Shown piece by piece: positions 1 through 7,746 of a stretch of DNA of 64,000 bases. Position 1 is the first letter of the stretch. Each line of letters starts with the position of its first letter. Source of the DNA: Burkholderiales bacterium (GTDB taxonomy: Bacteria; Pseudomonadota; Gammaproteobacteria; Burkholderiales; SG8-39); the NCBI GenBank assembly GCA_014860445.1, contig JACZJT010000032.1, positions 138,268 through 202,267 of the forward strand, written 5' to 3'. Both the position numbers and the translations under genes were made by a program. The notes beneath the pieces are model-generated. The model was not told the DNA's origin, did no database searches, and saw nothing but the letters and a program-made list of their open reading frames with translations.

Positions 1-1
1 C

Positions 2-727
2 GTGACCGGTCCGACCGGATCGGGCAAGACCACGACGCTCTACGCCTCGCTCTCCAGGCTGGACCCCAAGGCGCTCAATATCATGACGGTGGAAGATCCG
101 ATCGAGTACGACCTCGACGGCATCAGCCAGACGCAGATCAACACGCGCATCGAAATGAGCTTTGCGCGCGCGCTGCGCACCATTCTGCGACAGGATCCGG
201 ACGTCGTGATGATCGGCGAAATCCGCGACCTGGAGACGGCGCAGATCGCGGTCCAGGCGAGCCTTACCGGCCATCTGGTGTTCGCCACGCTGCACACCAA
301 TGATTCGGTTAGCGCCGTCACCCGCCTCGTCGACATGGGCGTGGAACCGTTTCTGCTCGCCACCAGCCTGATCGGCGTGGTCGCGCAGCGACTCGTGCGC
401 CGCCTTTGCCTGGAATGCCGCAAGCCGTATACGACGGATGGAACGCAATTGAAGGCGCTGGGGTTTGCGCCGCAGGCGGGAAGCTTCTACACGGCGCAGG
501 GCTGCCCCGCCTGCAACCACTCCGGCTATCGCGGCCGCACCGGCATCTACGAATTGCTGAGCGTCGACGATGCGTTGCGCCGGCTGGTTCACGACCGCGC
601 ATCCGAGCAGGTGCTGCGCGAACACGCACTCGCGCATGGCATGCGCTCCCTACGCGACGACGGCATGCGCTGGGCCGCACAAGGCGCGATCAGCCTTGAA
701 GAAGTGGTGCGCGTGACGCGCGAGTAA
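2..727 (+). CDS. gspE: Type II secretion ATPase GspE, C-terminal part (5' end outside window)
   Basis: Cytoplasmic hexameric ATPase that powers pseudopilus assembly in type II secretion. Only 241 codons are visible, because the reading frame is open at the left edge and the N-terminal domains lie upstream. Visible motifs are Walker A ([10 protein letters not shown], about residue 3), Walker B/Asp box (MIGEIRD, about 70), the His box ([12 protein letters not shown], about 89), and a tetracysteine zinc site (CLEC at about 136, CPAC further on) typical of GspE/PilB. It overlaps the next gene, gspF, by one base (TAATG), so the two are translationally coupled. PilB of type IV pili is the main alternative; the GspF-like neighbour and the zinc site favour GspE. 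No other gsp genes are in view downstream. Confidence 0.9.
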   Translation: MTGPTGSGKTTTLYASLSRLDPKALNIMTVEDPIEYDLDGISQTQINTRIEMSFARALRTILRQDPDVVMIGEIRDLETAQIAVQASLTGHLVFATLHTNDSVSAVTRLVDMGVEPFLLATSLIGVVAQRLVRRLCLECRKPYTTDGTQLKALGFAPQAGSFYTAQGCPACNHSGYRGRTGIYELLSVDDALRRLVHDRASEQVLREHALAHGMRSLRDDGMRWAAQGAISLEEVVRVTRE

Positions 728-1932
728 TGGAAGCATTCCGCTACGAAGCCCTGGACGCGGCCGGGCGCACGGTATCGGGAGTGGTGCAGGCCGATACGCC
801 GCGCCAGGCACGGGCACAACTGCGCGCGCAAGGGTTGCTCCCTTCTGCGGTCGATCTGGTGCGCGCGCGCGAGCGGGCGCTGCAGCCATGGTCGCGGGGC
901 ATCTCCTCGGACGAGCTGAGCCTGGTGACCCGGCAGCTGGCGACCCTGCTTGCGTCCGGGCTGACCATGGAGCAGTCGCTGAGCGCGCTGATCGAGGAAA
1001 GCTCCGAACCGATGACGCGGGAAGTGCTCGGCGGTGTGAAATCCGAAATTACCGCTGGCCTGTCCCTGGCAGGCGCGCTGGGCAGCTACGACAAGAGTTT
1101 TCCCGACTTTTATCGCGCGCTGGTGCACGGCGGCGAGGAATCCGGCGCGCTGCCGACGGTACTGCAGCATCTCGCGGATTATCTCGATGCGCGCCAGGCC
1201 CTGAAGCAGAAAACCGGGCTCGCGCTGCTTTATCCGATACTGGTTTCGCTGGTTGCGGTGAGCATCGTGACCGGCCTGCTGGTATTCGTCGTGCCGCAGA
1301 TCGTGCAGGTGTTCCAGCAGTCGCGGCAGAGCCTGCCGCTGCTCACGCGCGGCTTGATCGCGCTGTCGGATTTTCTGCGCGCGACCTGGCCTTATATCGC
1401 CGTCGCCGTCATCGGTGCCGTGGTCGCGACGCGGCTGGCCTTGCGCCGCGATGCGCCGCGACGCAGTTTGGACGCCCTGCTGTTGCGCATGCCCTGGCTC
1501 GGGTCGTTGATACGCAGCGTCAACACTTCGCGCTTCGCCAGCACGCTCGCGATTCTGGTGGGCGGCGGCGTGCCGCTGCTGTCCGCGCTAAATTCCGGTG
1601 CGCGCGTCATGACCAACACGGTGATGCGCGAGGCCATCGAAGGCGCGATCGAACGCGTACGCGAAGGCGAGAGCCTGGCGCGCGCGCTCGGTGCGACGAA
1701 AGTGTTTCCGCCGCTGATGGTGCACCTGGTCGCGAGCGGCGAAGTGAGCGGCAAACTGGAGCAGATGCTGCAGCGTGCCGCACAGCTCGAAACCCAGTCG
1801 CTGGAGCGGCGGCTGGCGGTGTTTCTGACCCTGCTCGAGCCGGTCATGATCCTGGTGATGGGCGGCGTGGTGCTGCTGATCGTGCTTGCCATCCTGCTTC
1901 CCATAATCGAGATCAATCAGCTGGTGCGTTGA
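727..1932 (+). CDS. gspF: Type II secretion inner-membrane platform protein GspF
   Basis: Polytopic inner-membrane platform protein that works with GspE to assemble the pseudopilus. It is 401 aa, the normal family length. The N-terminus ([14 protein letters not shown]) is the typical GspF start. Two T2SSF repeats follow (about 70-190 and 270-390), each ending in hydrophobic stretches; membrane segments are seen near 170-195, 215-235 and 370-395. The start codon overlaps the gspE stop, which gives strong support for the start chosen and for a gspE-gspF operon. PilC is the alternative identity, but PilC is usually next to pilD and pilB, which are not visible here. Confidence 0.9.
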   Translation: MEAFRYEALDAAGRTVSGVVQADTPRQARAQLRAQGLLPSAVDLVRARERALQPWSRGISSDELSLVTRQLATLLASGLTMEQSLSALIEESSEPMTREVLGGVKSEITAGLSLAGALGSYDKSFPDFYRALVHGGEESGALPTVLQHLADYLDARQALKQKTGLALLYPILVSLVAVSIVTGLLVFVVPQIVQVFQQSRQSLPLLTRGLIALSDFLRATWPYIAVAVIGAVVATRLALRRDAPRRSLDALLLRMPWLGSLIRSVNTSRFASTLAILVGGGVPLLSALNSGARVMTNTVMREAIEGAIERVREGESLARALGATKVFPPLMVHLVASGEVSGKLEQMLQRAAQLETQSLERRLAVFLTLLEPVMILVMGGVVLLIVLAILLPIIEINQLVR

Positions 1933-1965
1933 GCCGGCGCCAGTTTCGCTTTAGGAACCTCGCGT

Positions 1966-2784
1966 ATGGCCCCACGTAGATTCGGAATCGCACTCTGTAT
2001 GATTGCTGCGGCAGTGCTAGTCGGCTGTCAAACGAGCACATCGGGCGGCGTTGTCGGCGGCCAGCGCAAACAATTGTTGCTGGTTTCGTCGCAGGAACTC
2101 GATCGCGTCGCCTCGCAGAGCTATGCCAAGCTGCTATCGGAATCGACCAAGCAGAAGACCTTGAACCAGGATCAGGCCCAGCTGCGGCGCGTACGCGCGG
2201 TGGCCGGCCGTATCGAGCCGCAGACCGCCGTGTTCCGAAGCGACGCGCCAGGCTGGAAATGGGAGGTGAACGTGATCAGCAGCCCCGAGCTGAACGCGTT
2301 TTGCATGCCCGGCGGGAAGATCATGTTTTACTCCGGCCTGATCCAGAAACTCGATCTGAGCGATGACGAGATAGCCGTCGTGATGGGTCACGAGATCACG
2401 CACGCGCTGCGCGAGCATTCGCGCGAGCAGGTGTCGCAGGCGCTTGCCGCGCGCACGGCGATCGACCTCGGCGCGGTGCTGCTGGGCCTGGGGCAGAGTT
2501 CGGCCGATCTCGCGGGCGTCGTCTATCAGGCCCTGATTGCGACTCGCTTCAGCCGGGCCGACGAGAGCGAAGCCGACCGCATCGGCCTGGAACTCACCGC
2601 TCGCGCCGGCTACGACCCGCGCGCCGGCGTGTCGCTGTGGCAGAAAATGATGAAGGCGAGCAGCGGCGGGCGGCCCCCCGAATTGCTGAGCAGCCATCCG
2701 GCCGAATCGAACCGCGTGCAGCAGATCCAGGCGCTGCTGCCGCGCGTCATGCCGCTTTACGAGGCGGCGCGCCGGGGTCGCTGA
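1966..2784 (+). CDS. M48-family zinc metalloprotease, lipoprotein
   Basis: A 272-aa envelope protease of the M48 (LoiP/YcaL/BepA-like) group. The signal peptide ends in a lipobox (LVGC, Cys21), so the protein should be lipid-anchored. The metal site HEITH is at about 142-146, and a downstream DESEAD motif supplies the third ligand, as in M48 enzymes. It has no TPR extension, unlike BepA, so it is closer to LoiP/YcaL-type outer-membrane quality-control proteases. It begins 33 bases after gspF and may be read through from that operon, which would suit a role in maturing envelope or secretion proteins. The substrate is unknown. Confidence 0.85.
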   Translation: MAPRRFGIALCMIAAAVLVGCQTSTSGGVVGGQRKQLLLVSSQELDRVASQSYAKLLSESTKQKTLNQDQAQLRRVRAVAGRIEPQTAVFRSDAPGWKWEVNVISSPELNAFCMPGGKIMFYSGLIQKLDLSDDEIAVVMGHEITHALREHSREQVSQALAARTAIDLGAVLLGLGQSSADLAGVVYQALIATRFSRADESEADRIGLELTARAGYDPRAGVSLWQKMMKASSGGRPPELLSSHPAESNRVQQIQALLPRVMPLYEAARRGR

Positions 2785-2853
2785 CGACAGGCGGCGGCAT
2801 AGCCGGGTTGAAGCACACCCGTTCGCGAAGCCAAACCATTCTGACGGGGTGCG

Positions 2854-3516
2854 TTACTTCAACAGCTGTCTGAGCCAGACGCCGATAGCGGCGATTTCCT
2901 GCGGGCACACCGAGTGCTCCATCCGGTATTCGTTCCATTCGGGCGCATAGCCCTGCCGCACGAGCAGATCGCGCGACTCCTTCGCGCGTGCGATGGGAAT
3001 CATCGCGTCGTGCGTGCCATGCGCCATGAATATCGGCACATTGCGATTCGCGGGGCTTGCCTCGGCCGCCAGCTTGTCGGCGATCGGCACATAGGTCGAG
3101 AGTGCCATTACGCCGGCGAGTCGTTCACCATGGCGAAGACCCGTCTGCAGGGCGATCGCGCCGCCCTGCGAAAATCCGGCGAGCACGATCCTGTCCGCCG
3201 CGATGCCGCGCGCCTTTTCGCCTGCGATCAAGGCTTCCACGCTCTGTTGCGATGCGCGCACGCCGGCCTCGTCTTCGCGCCGGATGGCGGAATCGCTGAT
3301 GTCGTACCAGGCGCGCATGACATAACCGCCGTTGATGCTCACCGGCATCATCGGCGCATGCGGGAAGATGTAGCGCACCGCCACGGGTAATTCGATTTCG
3401 TCCACCAAGGGCGCGAAGTCGTTGCCGTCGGCGCCGAGTCCGTGCATCCAGATGATGCCTGCCCGCGGATTGGGCGCAGTCTCGATTTCCAGGGTTTCCA
3501 GCGGTTCTGCGCTCAA
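2854..3516 (-). CDS. Alpha/beta-fold carboxylesterase (phospholipase/carboxylesterase family)
   Basis: A 220-aa cytosolic serine hydrolase of the Abhydrolase_2 (EstB/acyl-protein thioesterase-like) family. The nucleophile lies in GFSQGG (Ser about 116); Asp170 (THD) and His201 (MEHSV) complete a plausible triad, and the oxyanion loop HGLGADG is near residue 25. The frame stays open far upstream, but family length and context place the start at a TTG whose codon overlaps the mog stop codon (TTGA). Third gene of darP-mog-esterase. Substrate is likely a short-chain or phospholipid ester; this is not decidable from sequence. Confidence 0.82.
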   Translation of the reverse strand: MSAEPLETLEIETAPNPRAGIIWMHGLGADGNDFAPLVDEIELPVAVRYIFPHAPMMPVSINGGYVMRAWYDISDSAIRREDEAGVRASQQSVEALIAGEKARGIAADRIVLAGFSQGGAIALQTGLRHGERLAGVMALSTYVPIADKLAAEASPANRNVPIFMAHGTHDAMIPIARAKESRDLLVRQGYAPEWNEYRMEHSVCPQEIAAIGVWLRQLLK

Positions 3517-4160
3517 GCTGTCGAATCCTTTTTCGGTCGGATTGCTGATTTCGGGCGGAAGGCCTTGATCACCGCTTCGTGTGTTTCGATGTAGGGACCG
3601 CCGATCAGATCGATGCAGTAGGGCACGGCGGCGAAAATTCCCGGAACGAGTTGTTTGCCTTCCTTGTCCTTGAGGCCTTCCAGGGTTTCGCGGATGGATT
3701 TTGGCTGGCCCGGCAGATTGATGACGAGGCATCCGCCCGGGGCAACGCCGGCCGCGCGGCGGTAGCGGATCACCGCCACCTGGCGCGACAGGATCGCGGT
3801 CGGCACGAATTCCAGGCTGATTCTGCGCATTTGCTCGCCGAAGCCGGGCATGAGCTTGTGCGCAACCGCGAGCGTGGCCTCGGGCGTCACATCGCGTTCG
3901 GCCGGGCCCGTGCCGCCGGTGGTGAGCACGAGGTGGCAAGCGGCCTCGTCGACCAGTTCGATGATCGCTTTCTCGATCAAGGGTTGTTCATCCGGGATCA
4001 GCCGTGTTTCCACGCGCCAGGCCGGCCCCGCGATGGCTTTGCCGAACCAGTCCTCGAGCGCGGGTATGCCCTCGTCCTTGTACACGCCGGCCGAGGCGCG
4101 GTCGCTGATGGAAATCAGGCCGATCAAAAGTGTGTCGTTATCGTCTTTGTCGTTTTGCAT
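3513..4160 (-). CDS. mog: Molybdopterin adenylyltransferase Mog
   Basis: Adenylylates molybdopterin before molybdate insertion in molybdenum-cofactor synthesis. At 215 aa it is a standard MogA/MoaB-fold protein, with the nucleotide/MPT-binding signature TTGGTGPAERDVTPEAT near the middle and a conserved C-terminal segment (INLPGQPKS). It starts at an ATG 22 bases after darP and overlaps the esterase start by four bases. It fits with the several molybdenum hydroxylase genes elsewhere in the window, which need the cofactor. MoaB is an alternative, but the ~200-aa length and sequence favour Mog. Confidence 0.9.
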   Translation of the reverse strand: MQNDKDDNDTLLIGLISISDRASAGVYKDEGIPALEDWFGKAIAGPAWRVETRLIPDEQPLIEKAIIELVDEAACHLVLTTGGTGPAERDVTPEATLAVAHKLMPGFGEQMRRISLEFVPTAILSRQVAVIRYRRAAGVAPGGCLVINLPGQPKSIRETLEGLKDKEGKQLVPGIFAAVPYCIDLIGGPYIETHEAVIKAFRPKSAIRPKKDSTA

Positions 4161-4182
4161 GCTTGGTTTTGGCTGCCGAAGT

Positions 4183-4683
4183 TCAGCTATCGGCCGCCGG
4201 CTCCTTTATGGTCATTTCACGCAGTACCCGGAACAATTCGCGGTAGCTCTTGGGTGGCAATGCAGCCGCCTGCTCGCGCCGCGCGTTGCGGATCAGAGTG
4301 CGCAATTGCTGACTATCCGCGCCCGGGTATTCGGCCAGGAAGCGCGCCAATGCTGGATCTCCGGCCATCAGCTCGTCGCGCCAGCGCTCCAGCGCATGCA
4401 ACTGCGCCGTGTGCTCGCGCCCCTGTCCCTTCCATTGCTCCAGCTTGTCGCGTATCGGTGCAGCATCGATGTCGCGCATCAGTCGGCCGATGTATTGCAT
4501 CTGCCGCCGCTTCGCCTCGTGCTTGCTGAGACGCCGCGCTTCCTGCACGGCCGCGAGCAGGGACTCGGGTAGTTGCATGGTCGCGAGTTGCTGCTCGTTC
4601 AGCTCGACCAGCTCGGCGCCCACGTCCTGCAGGGCCTGCATGTCCTTTTTCCTGCGTGTCTTGCTGGTCGGTTCGTCTTGCAT
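4183..4683 (-). CDS. darP: Ribosome-associated protein DarP (YjgA, DUF615)
   Basis: A 166-aa member of the YjgA/DUF615 family, known to assist late 50S ribosomal subunit maturation. It is rich in charged helices, with a basic N-terminus (SKTRRKKDMQ) and the conserved stretch RRLSKHEAKRRQMQYIG around residues 51-67. It is first in a darP-mog-esterase unit and divergent from pmbA, an arrangement common in betaproteobacteria, which supports the call. No membrane segment or signal peptide is present. Confidence 0.9.
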   Translation of the reverse strand: MQDEPTSKTRRKKDMQALQDVGAELVELNEQQLATMQLPESLLAAVQEARRLSKHEAKRRQMQYIGRLMRDIDAAPIRDKLEQWKGQGREHTAQLHALERWRDELMAGDPALARFLAEYPGADSQQLRTLIRNARREQAAALPPKSYRELFRVLREMTIKEPAADS

Positions 4684-4798
4684 GAGGCCGGGATAGGAAG
4701 GTTCGACCTGCTATGATAATGGTTTTTAGCGCCGCATTACGCGCTTCGCAGCCTGTCCTCCACTGAAAACTCCTCCTCGCGGATTGCACACACAGCCA

Positions 4799-6154
4799 AT
4801 GACAAAGAATACGCGGACGACCGCACGCTTTACCTATCCGCTCGACACGCTCAGGCAAATCGCCCTGGATCTCCTGCGTCAGGCCGCCGCGCAAGGCGCG
4901 AGCGCCTGCGAAACCGATGTGTCGGAAGGTTATGGACAGACCGCGGTGGTGCGCAAGGGCGAAGTCGAGACCATTGAATACAACCGCAACAAGAGCATAG
5001 GCGTCACCGCCTATCTGGGGCAGCGCAAAGGCTTCGCCAGCACATCGGATTTTTCTCCCAAGGCGCTGACCGATACCGTGGCCGCGGCGGTCAGCATCGC
5101 GCGTTTTACCGCGAGCGACGATTGTGCCGGCCTGGCCGAGCCGGAACTGATGGCACGCGAAATTCATGATCTCGATCTGTTCCACCCCTGGGATCTGTCC
5201 ATAGAGGAAGCCATCGATCGCGCGCGCGCCTGCGAGGCAGCCGCTTTCGCGCTCGATCCGCGCCTGGTCAATTCCGAGGGGGCGGGCGTCTCGACGCAGC
5301 AGCACCAGTTCGTGGTTGCCAACTCCAACGGATTTGCGGCGGGCTATCCGACCACGCGCCACTACCTCTCCTGTGCGGTGATCGCCGAGCAGAACGGGTC
5401 GATGCAGCGCGACGACTGGTATGCCGAGGCGCGCGCCGCGCGCGATCTGCCTGCGGGCGAGGCGCTCGGGCGTTATGCCGGGGAGCGCGCGCTTGCGCGT
5501 TTGCGCAGCCGCAAGCTCAGGACCATGAAAGTGCCGGTGCTGTTCGAGGCGCCCGTGGCAGGCGGGTTGCTGGCGAGTTTTGTCGGCGCCGTGAGCGGCG
5601 GCAGCCTCTATCGCAAGACTTCGTTTCTGCTCGACAGTCTGGGCAAGCAGGTGTTCTCGCCACTGGTGCAGTTGAGCGAACAGCCGCATCTGAAAAAAGG
5701 CCTGGCAAGCTGCTATTTTGACGACGACGGCGTCGCCACGCATGCGCGGGAGGTGGTGAGGGACGGCGTACTGCAAGGCTATTTTCTCGGGACTTACTCG
5801 GCGCGCAAACTCGGCATGAAAAGCACGGGCAATGCCGGCGGCAGCCACAATCTGGTTCTGAAGAGCGGCGATCTTGACCTGCAGGGCCTGTTGAAAAAAA
5901 TGGGCCGCGGCCTGCTGGTTACCGACCTGATGGGGCAGGGAATCAATATGGTCACGGGCGATTATTCGCGCGGCGCAGCCGGCTACTGGGTCGAAGACGG
6001 GGAAATCCGCTATCCGGTGGAGGAAATTACCATCGCCGGCAATTTGCGCGATATGTTCAAAGGCATCGTGGCGGTGGGCAGGGATGAGCTGACGCGCGGT
6101 TCGCGCCGCTGCGGTTCCATTCTGGTCGAGCGCATGACCATCGCCGGCAATTGA
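4799..6154 (+). CDS. pmbA: Metalloprotease subunit PmbA/TldE
   Basis: Subunit of the TldD/TldE protease complex, which processes modified peptides such as microcins and CcdA. The chosen ATG gives 451 aa, matching the usual ~450 aa; an in-frame TTG lies five codons upstream. Family features include ETIEYNRNKS in the N-terminal domain and the glycine-rich C-terminal half with TRGSRRCGS-like motifs. The catalytic partner TldD is not in this window, which is normal because the two genes are usually unlinked. It is divergent from darP. Confidence 0.9.
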   Translation: MTKNTRTTARFTYPLDTLRQIALDLLRQAAAQGASACETDVSEGYGQTAVVRKGEVETIEYNRNKSIGVTAYLGQRKGFASTSDFSPKALTDTVAAAVSIARFTASDDCAGLAEPELMAREIHDLDLFHPWDLSIEEAIDRARACEAAAFALDPRLVNSEGAGVSTQQHQFVVANSNGFAAGYPTTRHYLSCAVIAEQNGSMQRDDWYAEARAARDLPAGEALGRYAGERALARLRSRKLRTMKVPVLFEAPVAGGLLASFVGAVSGGSLYRKTSFLLDSLGKQVFSPLVQLSEQPHLKKGLASCYFDDDGVATHAREVVRDGVLQGYFLGTYSARKLGMKSTGNAGGSHNLVLKSGDLDLQGLLKKMGRGLLVTDLMGQGINMVTGDYSRGAAGYWVEDGEIRYPVEEITIAGNLRDMFKGIVAVGRDELTRGSRRCGSILVERMTIAGN

Positions 6155-6172
6155 CGGCGGCCCTGCGGATTC

Positions 6173-6850
6173 TTATTTGAACGCCGGACCGTAAGCCCAG
6201 GCCACCAGCGAACGGCGCACCCCGGTCTGCACCGGCGCGACGCGGTGTGCAAGATAGGATGGGAACACGGTCGCCGAGCCGATTTCCCTGGCGGTGTCGG
6301 GGCTGGGCGCGTTGATGAATTCGAGCGCGCCGCCCGAGTACTCGCCGGCGTCCGACAATTGCACCGTCATGCTGAGTTTGCGCGCGCTGGTCTGCCCCGA
6401 ACCCAGGTCGATATGCCAGTCGAAATGCTGCCCGGGACCGTACACCGTGTATTGCAGGGCTTCGACCAGGCCGGTCAGTTCAAGACCGTAGTGCCGGTTG
6501 GCCTGTGCAAACATCACTCCGAGGCGGTGGTAGATCCAGTGTGTCGCTTCACCCGGTTCGATCCAGACAATCTTGCTGACGCGGTAGGTGTCGGCGCCGA
6601 TTTCTACGCGACCAGCGGTCCCGTCGAGGCCGTTGCCCAGGGCGATGATGGCCCCGCATTCTGCCGGATCGAAGACGCCGCGCAGCAACTGCAGCGTCGG
6701 TAGCGCATCGTTGAACGCAAGAGCGCGTTCGGCTTCGAACGGGTTGCCCACCGTAGCGGCCCACTGCAGCGAAACCGCGCCACCGGCGCCTGCCGCGACG
6801 CTTTCGGGAAACAGATAGCTGAACTTCTGCTGCGTGGAGTAGGCGCTCAT
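6173..6850 (-). CDS. 2-oxoglutarate/Fe(II) dioxygenase, PKHD-type hydroxylase
   Basis: A 225-aa prolyl-4-hydroxylase-fold oxygenase. The iron ligands are visible as HFDWHID (HxD) and a distal His in YLAHRV, followed by the Arg in VRRSLV that would hold 2-oxoglutarate. The length and the FPSYLAHRV signature match PKHD-type hydroxylases (YbiX/PiuC-like), which in other bacteria are often linked to iron uptake. No TonB receptor or siderophore gene is nearby, so the substrate is unknown. It is convergent with pmbA, with an 18-base gap. Confidence 0.82.
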   Translation of the reverse strand: MSAYSTQQKFSYLFPESVAAGAGGAVSLQWAATVGNPFEAERALAFNDALPTLQLLRGVFDPAECGAIIALGNGLDGTAGRVEIGADTYRVSKIVWIEPGEATHWIYHRLGVMFAQANRHYGLELTGLVEALQYTVYGPGQHFDWHIDLGSGQTSARKLSMTVQLSDAGEYSGGALEFINAPSPDTAREIGSATVFPSYLAHRVAPVQTGVRRSLVAWAYGPAFK

Positions 6851-7155
6851 ATCGGGTGCTCGGGCCAGGCGCAGATGTTAGCACGCGGATTCCGCGTTAC
6901 CGCATCCGGTGAGTATCGAGACAATTCAGCTAAATCCGTGGCGACAACAGGGAGAAATCCCCTATAATTCCCCCCGCCGCTGTCGATCGTGCTGCGCGGA
7001 AAATGCGGCCTGACGCGATTCGGCGTATGTGCCTGACGATATCAATAACAAGAAGATCGCAAAGAGAACAAATGTGGCGACGGCTGTTGCGTCGCCGACC
7101 AAGAGGAGCGCGGGGTTTCTGTCCCCGCGTCTTGTGATACCGCAAGAGGGGTCTG
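6851..7155 (+). other. Gene-free region and structured leader upstream of the TRAP permease operon
   Basis: About 300 bases between the divergent hydroxylase and TRAP genes. I see no convincing reading frame. It holds a sigma-70-like promoter at 6941-6968 and then, just before the permease start, three consecutive hairpins: 7076-7096 (GGCGAC/GTCGCC), 7109-7129 (CGCGGGG/CCCCGCG) and 7131-7146 (CTTGTG/CGCAAG). The last one overlaps the purine-rich ribosome-binding region just ahead of the ATG at 7156. This suggests a leader that could control transcription or translation; no known riboswitch class is recognised. Confidence 0.5.
6941..6968 (+). promoter_or_regulatory. Candidate sigma-70 promoter for the TRAP permease operon
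   Basis: A perfect -10 hexamer TATAAT at 6963-6968 is preceded, after a 16-base spacer, by GCGACA (4 of 6 matches to TTGACA). It points toward the permease genes about 190 bases downstream, which leaves a long structured leader. Predicted by eye only. Confidence 0.45.
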
Positions 7156-7746
7156 ATGAAAATTCTTCTCCGCATATCCGGTCTGATCGACGCGCTTAAC
7201 AATCTCGTCGGCCGCCTGAGCTATTGGCTGATCCTGGTGGCGGTGCTGGTCAGCGCCGGCAACGCGACCATGCGCTACGCGTTCGACAAAAGCTCGAACG
7301 CCTGGCTCGAAATCCAGTGGTATTTGTTTTCCGCGGTGTTTCTGTTTTGCGCGGGTTACACGCTGCTGCACAATCAGCATGTGCGCATAGATGTGCTCAG
7401 CTCGCACCTGTCCAAGCGCGGGCGCGCCTGGATCGACATTCTGGGGACGCTGTTTTTCCTGCTGCCGATGGCGATCGCCATCCTGTGGATGTCCTGGCCG
7501 GTGTTTGTCCAGGCCTATCAATTGCATGAGATGTCGACCAATGCCGGCGGCCTGATCGTCTGGCCGGCGCGTCTGATGCTGCCGGTTGGATTCTTCCTGC
7601 TGATCCTGCAGGGACTTTCCGAACTGATCAAGCGCATCGCTTTTCTGGGCGGATTGATTCCGGACCCGACCGACAAGGACGAGGGCCCGAGCCTGGAAGA
7701 ACAACTGGCCGAGGCGCTGCGCAAAGAGCGGGGGGAAACCGCATGA
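7156..7746 (+). CDS. TRAP transporter small permease (DctQ-type)
   Basis: Small membrane subunit of a tripartite ATP-independent periplasmic transporter. It is 196 aa, with four hydrophobic segments near residues 20-40, 55-75, 95-115 and 135-155, and a charged C-terminal tail. The sequence (NAWLEIQWYLF, HVRIDVL) resembles the FcbT2/mannitol-chloroaromatic subgroup. The stop codon overlaps the large permease start (ATGA), so the two are coupled. The cognate binding proteins are the two convergent genes at 9647 and 11089. Confidence 0.9.
   Translation: MKILLRISGLIDALNNLVGRLSYWLILVAVLVSAGNATMRYAFDKSSNAWLEIQWYLFSAVFLFCAGYTLLHNQHVRIDVLSSHLSKRGRAWIDILGTLFFLLPMAIAILWMSWPVFVQAYQLHEMSTNAGGLIVWPARLMLPVGFFLLILQGLSELIKRIAFLGGLIPDPTDKDEGPSLEEQLAEALRKERGETA

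Noticed and set aside
4313-5848. A 511-codon minus-strand frame over pmbA and darP
   Set aside because: Both underlying genes have clear families; this frame does not.
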